DNA of 64,000 nt from Solibacter sp039934035 (lineage in GTDB: Bacteria; Acidobacteriota; Terriglobia; Bryobacterales; Bryobacteraceae), in the NCBI GenBank assembly GCA_039934035.1, contig JBDTMZ010000168.1, positions 115,405 through 179,404 of the forward strand, in the 5' to 3' direction. Shown piece after piece: positions 52,111-60,127 of the stretch (position 1 is its first letter; the number at the start of each line of letters is the position of its first letter). Both the position numbers and the translations under genes were made by a program. The notes under the pieces were generated by a model. That model saw only the letters and a list, made by a program, of their open reading frames with translations, did not search any database and was not told the origin of the DNA.

Positions 52111-52644
52111 TTATGCGAACGAGGGCATTTCGGCGGGAACCAGGGTGCGCAGTTCCCCCCGCATGGCGTCGAACATCTTAACCAAGTCTGCCGCGTCAAC
52201 GGTGCAGACGCCCAGGCGATAAAGCACGACGCGGAAGTGAGCGCCTACCAAACCGGAAGCGAACATGACCTGATTCTGAATCAGCGCCGCTGCCAGGTCG
52301 GGGCGGTCTTGTTGGGAGTGGGCCAAAACCAGCTTCAAAGCCAGGCAAACACGTCCAAAATCCTGGTCCAGGCAGGCGAGATAGCCGCGGAAGATTCGGC
52401 AGCGTTCGGCCCGGAGTTTGGCTTCCAGTTTACGTGTGTAACCCGGTTGTAACCGCATGAATTCGATATCGGAAGCGTCCAACAGACGCGCCATCGGACG
52501 ATAGCGGTCCGTGGATAACTCGCTGATCCACTGGGCAGTTACCGGCAAGGTTGACGCTGTGGCGCCAAGGCGCCGGAAGAGCAGAGTGGCCGCGAGGGCC
52601 AAACCGCCTAACGTGAAGCTCGAAACTAAAATCCCAGCAATCAT
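52111..52644 (-). CDS. Membrane-anchored hypothetical protein
   Basis: A 177-residue protein with one N-terminal membrane segment (MIAGILVSSFTLGGLALAATLLF, ~1-23) and a helical body (YTRKLEAKLRAERCRIFRGYLACLDQDFGRVCLALK ... VVLYRLGVCTVDAADLVKMFDAMRGEL). No domain recognised. Its upstream region is AT-rich with GTATATTTG-type sequences, suggesting its own promoter. Neighbouring genes on the same strand also encode small membrane or exported proteins of unknown role. Confidence 0.7.
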   Translation of the reverse strand: MIAGILVSSFTLGGLALAATLLFRRLGATASTLPVTAQWISELSTDRYRPMARLLDASDIEFMRLQPGYTRKLEAKLRAERCRIFRGYLACLDQDFGRVCLALKLVLAHSQQDRPDLAAALIQNQVMFASGLVGAHFRVVLYRLGVCTVDAADLVKMFDAMRGELRTLVPAEMPSFA

Positions 52645-52756
52645 GAAAACCGTATCCGATTAAAAGAATACCTGGAATTTACCCTAAACGCAATCCATTG
52701 TGGGTATTGCCAGTACTATTTTTTGAACAAATATACCTAAACCACACCCAGGTAAA

Positions 52757-53572
52757 TCACCTAGTGGAGGAGAACTGCGAATTATGCCGCTTCCCGCTCT
52801 TTAACAATGCCGCGTTAATCGCATCCAATTGAGTGAGCAGGCGGCTTTCCTGTTCCGGGGGCAGCGGCGCCGCTACGTGCTGGGCATCCTCGCCCGCACT
52901 GCGCAGCAGCGTGAGCCATGCGATCATACTGGCCGCGCTCACGCCCAATACGGCAGTAGTGTTCACGGCATAGGAGAAGGTCGTGCCGAACAGCGTCCGC
53001 ATCAGCAGAACGAACGTGCTGCTTAAGAAGTAGATAGAAAACACCAGGGCATGGACCCGCACGTTGCGGGGCAGGCGCAGGGGGAAGAAACTGACGAAGC
53101 AGAGGATTAGAATAATGAAGAGTGCGAGAGCGGTCTCCAGGCCGCGCTCCACCGCGATGCAATAAAACATGTAGCGAGAGTGTTCCGGGACCGTGGGGTT
53201 GATATTCGGAATCAGCGTTAGCGCCGAGATGGTGATCGCAATGGCGACGCTGGAATACATTACCCAGCGGCCCAGGGTGTACAAGCCCTTATAACGTTCG
53301 AGCACGGACTGATATAGCTCGGCCACCAGTAAAAGGTAGAAGATCTGTGCGACCGGCTCAGTAATAATCCAGAAGTAGAAATAGGCGTCGCTTGTGATTT
53401 CTACGTAAAAGGGCCAGATGCTATTGGGAATTCGGAAAATGACAAAAGCAAAAAAGACGGGGTAGCGGCGATGCAAACCGGTTCGCCACAGCTTGACCAC
53501 CATCAAGGCGGAGGCCAGCAACAGAACCGCGCGCAGGATCTGAGCGACCTGAACGAATACAGCATTGGGCAT
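52757..53572 (-). CDS. Multi-spanning membrane protein of unknown function
   Basis: A 271-residue protein with about seven predicted membrane segments (for example ILRAVLLLASALMVVKLW, PVFFAFVIFRIPNSIWPFY, MYSSVAIAITISALTLIP, LALFIILILCFVSFFPL, VHALVFSIYFLSSTFVLLM). The cytoplasmic C-terminal tail (~235-271) is charged (PPEQESRLLTQLDAINAALLKS). This resembles a set of acidobacterial seven-helix proteins with no assigned function. The 113-base gap to the next gene holds an AT-rich stretch only. Confidence 0.72.
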   Translation of the reverse strand: MPNAVFVQVAQILRAVLLLASALMVVKLWRTGLHRRYPVFFAFVIFRIPNSIWPFYVEITSDAYFYFWIITEPVAQIFYLLLVAELYQSVLERYKGLYTLGRWVMYSSVAIAITISALTLIPNINPTVPEHSRYMFYCIAVERGLETALALFIILILCFVSFFPLRLPRNVRVHALVFSIYFLSSTFVLLMRTLFGTTFSYAVNTTAVLGVSAASMIAWLTLLRSAGEDAQHVAAPLPPEQESRLLTQLDAINAALLKSGKRHNSQFSSTR

Positions 53573-53660
53573 GATCGTCTAATCTAACCGAAGCGTTTTC
53601 CAGGCTTCAGTCTCGATGCTAGCACTCTAATGCTGTATTCGTTGCCGCTAACTTTCGTTA

Positions 53661-53774
53661 CTAGCGAACGAAGGGGCAGGGGTCGCACATCGGGAAGGGG
53701 TTCTCGGCCTTGTTCGTGGTCCGGGCGGCGAAGAGCGAAAACGCAAGAAGTGCGAGAATCGTTAGTTTTTTCAT
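53661..53774 (-). CDS. 37-residue exported peptide with CDPC motif
   Basis: A very small gene. The ATG at 53774 is preceded by AAGGATAACTACGATT (ribosome site AAGGA). The product begins MKKLTILALLAFSLFAARTT, a short signal-peptide-like segment, and ends NKAENPFPMCDPCPFVR with two Cys spaced CDPC. The leader carries a CTGTC-GAAA-GACAG hairpin 22 bases upstream (53796-53809) and a GGTACTAGA site. The signal-like start, ribosome site and leader support a real gene; function unknown. The Cys pair could bind metal or be redox active. Confidence 0.6.
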   Translation of the reverse strand: MKKLTILALLAFSLFAARTTNKAENPFPMCDPCPFVR

Positions 53775-53795
53775 AATCGTAGTTATCCTTACCTG

Positions 53796-53842
53796 CTGTC
53801 TTTCGACAGTAATGTTGGTACTAGATTAGATCCCTCAGAACC
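53796..53842 (-). promoter_or_regulatory. Leader hairpin and GGTACTAGA site of the small exported peptide
   Basis: CTGTC-TTTC-GACAG (53796-53809) is a 5-base stem that on the minus strand has a GAAA tetraloop. At 53817-53842 GGTACTAGA, an 8-base spacer with TCCCTC, and GAACC resemble the site at 3121-3142 before the PEP-CTERM gene (GGTACTAGA, GAGGGA, GACC). This suggests common regulation of two exported products. Confidence 0.4.
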
Positions 53843-53971
53843 GAAATAGGGGATTTTTCTTAAACATTTTCTGAAAATAGAACGCTATCTAAACCGAGGT
53901 TCTAAGCAGGAGCGATCTTCTCCCCATTCGCATACCGCACAGCCTGAGATAGAATTGAAGGATCGGGAGCC

Positions 53972-54421
53972 TTGCGGGAGACCGCCCTGGCAGACTTCAT
54001 CGCAAAACCGGAACCTGCCGCTGGACCGGCGGCGGAACTGTGGCGGAAGACGCTGCAACGCATTCCTACGCAATTCGGGCGCCTGGGCTTTCTAGCCTCT
54101 CTGCGGGATACGCTCACCGGGCGTTATTCGCACCCGCCTTTAAGCCAACTGGTTGGCCACGAGATCACCGACCGCACCCTCTGCCATAGCCATCACGAGA
54201 TTTTTGCCGAATGGTTGGGCTTCAGCCTCGCCCGCCAGAAGGAAGACCTCGATGAGTACCTGCTTAACTCTAAGCAAGCCTTCGACCTTGCGGCCTATCG
54301 CGATCTCATCCCGGGCACGGCCCATCAGGTGGAACGTCAGCTCTATCTCACAGATCTTGAGATGTTGCTGGAATTGGTGCGGTTCGAGCACGGCGCGGCT
54401 TCTTCGCCTCCAACAGCATAG
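53972..54421 (+). CDS. Hypothetical protein (TTG start)
   Basis: A 149-residue soluble protein, start taken as TTG with AAGGA nine bases upstream. The sequence is helical (FGRLGFLASLRDTLTGRYSHPPLSQLVGHEITDRTLCHSHHEIFAEWLGFSLARQKEDLDEYL), with conserved-looking His residues in CHSHHE. No domain recognised. Its 3' end overlaps the converging XRE/S24-like gene by 74 bases, which is unusual in this window and could mean that the true stop of one of the two lies elsewhere. Confidence 0.6.
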   Translation: MRETALADFIAKPEPAAGPAAELWRKTLQRIPTQFGRLGFLASLRDTLTGRYSHPPLSQLVGHEITDRTLCHSHHEIFAEWLGFSLARQKEDLDEYLLNSKQAFDLAAYRDLIPGTAHQVERQLYLTDLEMLLELVRFEHGAASSPPTA

Positions 54422-55151
54422 CCACCCCGGTGACTTGACCGATGATGTCCACGTCGCTGGCGCTAAAACGTTCCGGCTTGCGGTTCGAGGAGGGATGAGG
54501 CTGCCACAGCACTTCGCCGTCGTAGGACGTACACCATCCGCAGCGGTAACCGTCGCGGGTTTCGAGGAAATAGATTGGCCGGTCGATCTCGTTCGTCCAG
54601 CCTTCGGAGAGGATGCGCCGCCGCGATTCGTCAATCAACACCAGCGAGCCGGGGCGCAGAATGGGAAACATCGACAGATCCTCCATGCCGATGAAGCCGT
54701 ACCGGTGCTGGCGCAGGTCCCACCCGTTGAGAAAAATGAGACCTGTTTTGCCCCACCGGCGCATCAAATGACCAAGAAATGTGGTTGAATTCAAATCGAC
54801 TTCCGGTCCGGCGGCGGGCGGAGCCGGGGGTTTCGCGAACGGAGTGAACGCGGCGACGTGGGTTTCGTTCAAGGGGTTCAGCAAGGCGTCGGAGGGCAGT
54901 TGTTCGAGAGGTACTCCATACCAGCCCAGCACCTCGCTGAGGTCGAGCCGGTAAATGGCGCATAGCGAATACAGGCGGAAGACGGTGGGCACTGTACCCT
55001 TGTGCTCAATGTCCGCCAGGCGGCTGAGCGCGATCGCGAATTCGTCGAGGTTGCGGCGCTGCGCGATCCGCTGGCTCGCCCTTTCCACGTCGCGGTATGT
55101 GAGCTTTAGCCGCTCACGAGCCCGCTTTAGCTTCTCTCCGGCTCGCTCCAT
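54348..55151 (-). CDS. XRE-family regulator with degenerate S24-like domain
   Basis: A 267-residue regulator. N-terminal helix-turn-helix (ERLKLTYRDVERASQRIAQRRNLDEFAIALSRLADIEHKGTVP, ~12-60). Residues ~140-260 resemble the S24/LexA-type C-terminal domain: GFIGMEDLSMFPILRPGSLVLIDESRR holds the Ser of the usual Ser-Met motif, but no clear catalytic Lys is seen, so self-cleavage is doubtful. The last ~20 residues are basic and Pro/Ala-rich. Divergent from ubiX (about 120 bases between starts), so it could regulate ubiX-pheA; this is inference. Confidence 0.8.
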   Translation of the reverse strand: MERAGEKLKRARERLKLTYRDVERASQRIAQRRNLDEFAIALSRLADIEHKGTVPTVFRLYSLCAIYRLDLSEVLGWYGVPLEQLPSDALLNPLNETHVAAFTPFAKPPAPPAAGPEVDLNSTTFLGHLMRRWGKTGLIFLNGWDLRQHRYGFIGMEDLSMFPILRPGSLVLIDESRRRILSEGWTNEIDRPIYFLETRDGYRCGWCTSYDGEVLWQPHPSSNRKPERFSASDVDIIGQVTGVAMLLEAKKPRRARTAPIPATSQDL

Positions 55152-55272
55152 GATATGATCCCGCTTGGTGCCTGATGCGGCTGTCCAGCAGCCTTCGAGG
55201 CGTCAGGGTGGTGCACCGAGGATTATAACTGAAAAATCGGAAATCTGTTCCGCAGGCGGAACAGCCAACAAA

Positions 55273-55845
55273 ATGTCATCAAAAGTTATTATTGGAATCT
55301 CGGGCGCCAGCGGTGCGATTTACGGTTTGCGCCTGCTGGAACGGCTCCGGGCTCACGGCGGCGTTGAAATTCATTTGATTGTTACCCGCTCCGGAGAAAA
55401 AACACTTTTCCTGGAGACAGGAAAATCCGTAGCCGATCTGAAAAACCTTTCAGATTATTCTTATCCCTTAGAAGATATTTCCTGCCGGCTGGCGAGCGGG
55501 TCGTACGCGACGGACGCCATGGTGATTGCTCCCTGCTCCATACACACCATGTCCGCCATCGCCGCCGGCATCAGTTCCAACCTGATGATCCGCGCCGCCG
55601 ACGTCATCCTGAAAGAGAGGCGAAAATTGATCCTGATGGTCCGCGAAAGTCCTTTCCATCTGGGGCACCTTAGAAATATGACCGCGCTAGCCGAAATGGG
55701 CGCCATCATCGCGCCCCCCATCCCGGGGTTCTACCATCACCCCCAAACCGTGAACGACCTGGTGGACCATAGTGTGGATCGCGTGCTCGACCTCATCGGC
55801 CTGCCCGATGCCCGCGTGCAGCGTTGGGACGGGGTGACGCGGTGA
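55273..55845 (+). CDS. ubiX: Flavin prenyltransferase UbiX
   Basis: A 190-residue enzyme that makes prenylated FMN, the cofactor for UbiD-type decarboxylases. Clear family motifs: VIIGISGASGAIYGLRLLERL, then APCSIHTMSAIAAGISSNLMIRAADV, and RKLILMVRESPFHLGHLRNMTALAEMGAIIAPPIPGFYHHP. The ATG at 55273 is chosen; the longer frame upstream adds a polar stretch without support. It overlaps pheA by four bases (GTGA). No ubiD gene is in the window. Confidence 0.95.
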   Translation: MSSKVIIGISGASGAIYGLRLLERLRAHGGVEIHLIVTRSGEKTLFLETGKSVADLKNLSDYSYPLEDISCRLASGSYATDAMVIAPCSIHTMSAIAAGISSNLMIRAADVILKERRKLILMVRESPFHLGHLRNMTALAEMGAIIAPPIPGFYHHPQTVNDLVDHSVDRVLDLIGLPDARVQRWDGVTR

Positions 55846-56696
55846 GCGCTCGCCGTCCATTAATCGCCTTCCAGGGGGAGCGCGGCGCCTTCAGCCAGGA
55901 GGCAGCCCGCCAGCTTTGCGGCCCCAACATCGAAGTCCTGCCTTGCCCGCGGTTCCAGGACATCTTTAATGCGGTGAAGAACGGGGCGGCCGCCGGAGCC
56001 GTGGTCCCGATCGAAAATACCCTGGCCGGCAGCGTTCACGAAAATTACGATCACCTGGTCAACTTCGAGCTGCCGATTGTTGCCGAGACCAGCGTGCGCA
56101 TCGTGCATAACCTGATCGCCCGTAAGGGGATCAAGTTCTCCCAGTTGAGGCGGGCATTCTCCCACCCGGTGGCCCTGGGCCAGTGCCTCGATTTTTTCGC
56201 GGCCAATCCTCAAATCGAACGCATTCCGTTCTACGACACTGCCGGCAGCATCAAGATGATCACGGAGGATGGGTTGGCCGACGCCGCCGGGATTGCCAGT
56301 TCGGTGGCCGCGGAAATTTACGGCGCCCACATTTTGCGGCGGTCGATCGAAAGCGACCGGCAGAATTTTACGCGCTTCTTCCTGCTGCGCACGCCGGATT
56401 ACGCCCGGCGCCACCCCTTGCGCGCCGAGGCCAACACCCAGTGGAAGACTTCGCTGGTCTTCAGCACGCGCAATATTCCGGGAGCGCTTTTCCGCGCGCT
56501 CAGCGCCTTCGCCCTGCGCGACCTGAATCTGATGAAGATCGAATCCCGCCCCTTGCGCGGCAAGCCGTGGGAGTACCTCTTCTATCTCGATTTCCTGGGA
56601 CGGGTGGATTCTCCGGTAGCCGTGAATGCGCTCAATCACCTGCGCGAGATTGCCGACTTCCTGCGCATTCTCGGCTGTTATCCGAAGGGCGCTTAG
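55842..56696 (+). CDS. pheA: Prephenate dehydratase
   Basis: A 284-residue enzyme converting prephenate to phenylpyruvate for phenylalanine synthesis. Start taken as GTG at 55842 overlapping the ubiX stop; the frame is open further up inside ubiX. The dehydratase domain shows IAFQGERGAFSQEAA, VPIENTLAGSVHENYD, and the catalytic Thr-Arg-Phe in NFTRFFLL (~176). A C-terminal ACT domain for Phe feedback is present (TSLVFSTRNIPGALFRALSAFALRDLNLMKIESRP). There is no chorismate mutase domain, so mutase must be separate. Confidence 0.95.
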   Translation: MSARRPLIAFQGERGAFSQEAARQLCGPNIEVLPCPRFQDIFNAVKNGAAAGAVVPIENTLAGSVHENYDHLVNFELPIVAETSVRIVHNLIARKGIKFSQLRRAFSHPVALGQCLDFFAANPQIERIPFYDTAGSIKMITEDGLADAAGIASSVAAEIYGAHILRRSIESDRQNFTRFFLLRTPDYARRHPLRAEANTQWKTSLVFSTRNIPGALFRALSAFALRDLNLMKIESRPLRGKPWEYLFYLDFLGRVDSPVAVNALNHLREIADFLRILGCYPKGA

Positions 56697-56708
56697 TTTA
56701 GGAGCGCC

Positions 56709-57236
56709 TTATTGGTTCTTCAGCACTGCGATGGCGGCGCGGCAAAAGGCCGGCAGGTCTTCCGGCTTGCGGCTGGTCACCAGGTTCCGGTCCACCACCA
56801 CCTCGGCGTCTTCCCAGGACGCGCCGGCGTTCACCACATCGTCTTTGATGGCGAAGAAGCTGGTGGCTTTGCGGCCTTTGAGCATGCCCCCGGCGGAGCA
56901 TAGCACCCAGGGTCCGTGGCAGATGGAAGCCACCAGTTTGCCGGCGGCATCCAGATCGTGCACGAACTGATTGGCCTTGGCGTGGCGGCGTATGTGGTCG
57001 GGCGCATAACCGCCGGGCACCACGACGCCGTCGAAATCGCCTGCCTGCGCCTGGTCGTAGGACAGTTCGCACTTGACGGGATAGCCCAGTTTGCTGCCGT
57101 AAGTTTCCCCCGCCTTGGCGCCAACCGTGACGACGGTGGCGCCCGCTTCCTGCAGACGGAATAGCGGGTACCACACCTCCATCTCCTGATACAGCGTGTC
57201 TACCAGTAATGCGATCTTTTTGCCTGTCAATTCCAT
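56709..57236 (-). CDS. DJ-1/PfpI family protein
   Basis: A 175-residue protein. Motifs: IALLVDTLYQEMEVWYPLFRL with the conserved Glu18, FDGVVVPGGYAPDHIRR, and the nucleophile elbow VASICHGPWVL with Cys106. These match PfpI-type (YhbO/DJ-1) proteins, reported as proteases, deglycases or glyoxalases; activity is debated. The ATG at 57236 is only one base after GGAGG, an odd spacing. It converges with pheA (12-base gap). A TGGTAG tandem repeat lies at its upstream edge. Confidence 0.9.
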   Translation of the reverse strand: MELTGKKIALLVDTLYQEMEVWYPLFRLQEAGATVVTVGAKAGETYGSKLGYPVKCELSYDQAQAGDFDGVVVPGGYAPDHIRRHAKANQFVHDLDAAGKLVASICHGPWVLCSAGGMLKGRKATSFFAIKDDVVNAGASWEDAEVVVDRNLVTSRKPEDLPAFCRAAIAVLKNQ

Positions 57237-57243
57237 GCCTCCA

Positions 57244-57297
57244 TGGTAGACCAGGCTTGGTAGATCGGGCATGGTAGGCCGAGCTGGTAGCGAGGAC
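57244..57297. repeat. Four tandem copies of a TGGTAG-containing 14-base unit
   Basis: TGGTAG occurs at 57244, 57258, 57272 and 57285, spaced 14, 14 and 13 bases, each followed by a GC-rich half. It lies directly upstream of the DJ-1/PfpI start and about 150 bases before the divergent sigma-factor gene. It could bind a regulator in phase or be a simple repeat. Confidence 0.65.
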
Positions 57298-57446
57298 ATC
57301 ACCGACCTCGTTGTACACTTTATAGACAGTGCCGCCGCGTCCGTGTCAATTTCGCACACTGGGGCGCGTGACGTTTTGGCCACAGCGTCGTCCAACTTCA
57401 CAGAACAGGATAGTTGGGACAGGCAACAAACTACGTAGCGAGAGTT

Positions 57447-58058
57447 ATGGCTCAGGATGCAGCCGGCACTGCAGGGCCCCGAGTGAGTCCCCAAGTCGAT
57501 TCATTAATTCGGGCTGCACAGGCCGGTGACCAGGACGCTTTCGAGCAGTTGGTCCGGACATACGACCAAAGTGTCCTCAGACTGGCCATGAATCTCCTCC
57601 GTTCGCCGGAGGACGCGCGGGACGTCTACCAGGAGGCGTTTCTGCGAGTGTACCGGAACCTGCACTCGTTCCGTTTCGACTGCAGTTTTCACACCTGGCT
57701 GTACCGGATTGTGACGAATATCTGTTTAGACCAGTTGCGCAAACGCAAGGTGCGGAAGGAAGAGTCGCCCACCATCGAGACCAGCGAGGGGCCGATTGAC
57801 CGCATGGATTCCTTCGAAGAGGAATCCGCCCACGCCGACCCGGAGCGCAGTCTCTGGAACCGCCAGTTGAAACAGCGCATCGATAGCGCGCTGGAAGATC
57901 TGACACCCCGCGAACGCATGGTTTTCGAACTCAGGCACTATCAGGGACTTCGCCTGCGAAACATCGGCGACATGCTGGGCACCACCGAAGAAGCCGCCAA
58001 GAATTGCCTGTTCCGCGCCACTCAGAAGATGCGCACCGTGTTGGGAGATTTCACATGA
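57447..58058 (+). CDS. ECF-type RNA polymerase sigma factor
   Basis: A 203-residue sigma factor. Region 2 (AFEQLVRTYDQSVLRLAMNLLRSPEDARDVYQEAFLRVYRNLHSF, RFDCSFHTWLYRIVTNICLDQLRKRK) and region 4 (LEDLTPRERMVFELRHYQGLRLRNIGDMLGTTEEAAKNCLFRATQKMR) are both complete, joined by an acidic linker. The ATG at 57447 is chosen; a TTG at 57414 is possible. The stop overlaps the start of the anti-sigma gene by four bases (ATGA), typical of sigma/anti-sigma pairs. The operon continues with a DUF4097-like protein and a PDZ protein, suggesting an envelope-related response. Confidence 0.93.
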   Translation: MAQDAAGTAGPRVSPQVDSLIRAAQAGDQDAFEQLVRTYDQSVLRLAMNLLRSPEDARDVYQEAFLRVYRNLHSFRFDCSFHTWLYRIVTNICLDQLRKRKVRKEESPTIETSEGPIDRMDSFEEESAHADPERSLWNRQLKQRIDSALEDLTPRERMVFELRHYQGLRLRNIGDMLGTTEEAAKNCLFRATQKMRTVLGDFT

Positions 58059-58987
58059 CTTGCGACTCGATTCTTAAACTCCTCCCGCTTTACTACTACG
58101 GCGAATTGACGCCCGAAGAAGAGGAGCGCATCGAAGAGCACACCCATTCCTGTTTGGCGTGCAGCGGGGAACTATCGCAGCAGCGGGCGCTCGCCGCGGC
58201 GCTCGATCAGCGCCAGACAGTGCCGTTGCCGCACCTGTTGGAAGATTGCCGCGCAGACCTGATGGCCGCCATCCAAGGCGGCGCGCCAAGAGTGGAACCC
58301 GCATCGAAGGGCCCCTGGCGGCTCTTCCTGGATGCCATGGCCGCTTCCTTCACCAACCTGGGCCGCTTGCGGCAACCCATCGGAGCGGTCGCCCTGGTAG
58401 CGATTGGATTCTTCGCGTCGAGGTTGAGCACTACAGGCGGAGCCAATCCGGCGGGGGCGTTGACCCCGCTCACGGAAAACGTTTTCGCCACCGTCCGCAG
58501 TGTCCAGCCGGATGACGCCGGCGGCGTTGCGATTTCCCTGGACGAGACCCGCAGGCGCGTGGTGAAGGGCAGCATGAACGACAGCAACATCCAGCGCCTG
58601 CTGCTGGCCGCTGCGCACGAAGACAATCCCGCGGTGCGGGTGGAATCGGTGGACCTGCTGCGCAGCCAGTCCGGCAGCACCGAAGTGCGCGATGCGCTGC
58701 TCAATGTGGTGTCGCGGGACAACAACCCCGGCGTGCGCTTGAAGGCGCTCGAAGGCCTGAAGCCACTGGCGGGCGATTCGGAAGTTCGCAAGACGCTGCG
58801 CCAGGTCTTGCTGGACGACGATAACGTGGCGGTGCGCACCCTGGTGATCGATCTCCTGGTGGCCAATCGCGACGACAACATGGTCGGTATGATGCAAGGC
58901 CTGGTACAACGCGAAAACAATAATTCAGTGCGCCTCAAGCTGGAGAAGGCGCTCAAGGACATGAATGCGTCTGTCGGCACTTTCTAA
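58055..58987 (+). CDS. Anti-sigma factor with zinc finger, membrane span and HEAT repeats
   Basis: A 310-residue protein. Residues 1-60 form a zinc-finger anti-sigma domain (Cys3, and HTHSCLACSGEL with the His-x3-Cys-x2-Cys pattern). A hydrophobic segment (IGAVALVAIGFFASRL, ~110-126) probably crosses the membrane. The outward part (~185-305) shows HEAT-like repeats (AAAHEDNPAVRVESVDLLRS, VVSRDNNPGVRLKALEGLKPLA, VLLDDDNVAVRTLVIDLLVA, LVQRENNNSVRLKLEKAL), each about 37 residues. HEAT repeats outside the membrane would serve as the sensing or binding surface. It is coupled to the sigma gene by ATGA and overlaps the next start. Confidence 0.88.
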   Translation: MTCDSILKLLPLYYYGELTPEEEERIEEHTHSCLACSGELSQQRALAAALDQRQTVPLPHLLEDCRADLMAAIQGGAPRVEPASKGPWRLFLDAMAASFTNLGRLRQPIGAVALVAIGFFASRLSTTGGANPAGALTPLTENVFATVRSVQPDDAGGVAISLDETRRRVVKGSMNDSNIQRLLLAAAHEDNPAVRVESVDLLRSQSGSTEVRDALLNVVSRDNNPGVRLKALEGLKPLAGDSEVRKTLRQVLLDDDNVAVRTLVIDLLVANRDDNMVGMMQGLVQRENNNSVRLKLEKALKDMNASVGTF

Positions 58988-60116
58988 GGCATCCGCGATC
59001 CTGATGCTGCTGCCGTTCGGCGCAGTGACCCAGCAGAACGGCCTGGTCCGCGAGGGCGACCATTTCGTGCGCGAGTTCAGCGGTAGTGCAGTGGGCGCGC
59101 GCCGCCTGCGCGTCAATGCCCGCGGCCCGGTCAGCGTGCAGGCGGGCGCCTCCAACAACATCACATACACCGTGCGGGTCAGCGTGCGGGCGCGCAGTGA
59201 AGCCGAAGCGCGCGATGTGCTGCAGCGCTACAACGTGCGCCTGAGTTCGCAGGGCGATTGGGTGGTCTTGACCACGCCGGGCGGCCCGGTGCTGGCCAGC
59301 GTGGTGGTGAAGACGCCGCGGGTGGAGCACGTGGTGGTTTCGACCTCGGATGGCGCGGTGGATGCCGCGGGCATCGATGGCATTCTCGAAGTGGACACGG
59401 GCGCCGGCGAGCTTACGGTGGATCGCATTGGCGGCGATTGCAGGCTGGTCACGGGCGGCGGCGATATCAAGGTGGGTTCCGTGGGCGGCGCGCTGAAGTG
59501 TTCCACCGGAGCGGGCAGAGTACAAGTTGCCTCGGTGCGCGGCGCTGCCATCTTAGAGACGGTGGGCGGCGATATCAGCGCCAATGAAGTGGGCGGCTCG
59601 CTGCGCGCCGACACCGGCGGCGGCGGCATCCACATCGTTCGAGCCGGCGGCGCGGTGAGCGCCTCCACGGGCGGCGGCCAGATCGTCGTGGATAGCGCGG
59701 GCGGCATTGTCACGGCGCGCAATATGGCCGGTCCGGTGAAGGTGGGCGCGGCGGCGGGCGTGCAGTGCGAATCCGGCACAGGCGGCATCAATGTCACCAA
59801 TATTGCGGGCGGCATGCGGGTTTCCACCGCGCTCGGCAACATCATGGCGAGCCTGCTAGCCGGCCGTTTGACGGATTCGTACCTGGCCTCGGGCAATGGG
59901 GACATCACGGTTTTCATTCCGTCCAACGTAGGGGTGAATGTACGCGCCCAGAACGATCTGGCCGACTCCACCCGTCGAATCAACGTAGATTTCCCCGGCG
60001 TGCAGGTGCGGCGTCAGGGACGACTGATCGTTGCGGAAGGCCCTGTGAACGGCGGTGGTCCGCTGCTCCAGATTTCCGCGACGGTGGGCACCATCTTCAT
60101 TCGAAAACAACAGTAA
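58965..60116 (+). CDS. Exported DUF4097-like beta-repeat protein
   Basis: A 383-residue exported protein with a short signal region (MRLSALSKASAILMLLPFGAVTQ). From ~45 on it is made of short strands with Gly-rich turns (GGDIKVGSVGGALKCSTGAGRVQVASV; GGGGIHIVRAGGAVSASTGGGQIVVDSAGG), as in the DUF4097 putative adhesin fold, a stacked beta-helix. The start overlaps the anti-sigma gene end by 23 bases; AAGGA lies just before the ATG. It may be a target or sensor of the sigma system; no direct evidence. Confidence 0.8.
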   Translation: MRLSALSKASAILMLLPFGAVTQQNGLVREGDHFVREFSGSAVGARRLRVNARGPVSVQAGASNNITYTVRVSVRARSEAEARDVLQRYNVRLSSQGDWVVLTTPGGPVLASVVVKTPRVEHVVVSTSDGAVDAAGIDGILEVDTGAGELTVDRIGGDCRLVTGGGDIKVGSVGGALKCSTGAGRVQVASVRGAAILETVGGDISANEVGGSLRADTGGGGIHIVRAGGAVSASTGGGQIVVDSAGGIVTARNMAGPVKVGAAAGVQCESGTGGINVTNIAGGMRVSTALGNIMASLLAGRLTDSYLASGNGDITVFIPSNVGVNVRAQNDLADSTRRINVDFPGVQVRRQGRLIVAEGPVNGGGPLLQISATVGTIFIRKQQ

Positions 60117-60127
60117 GAGGTAGAAGC

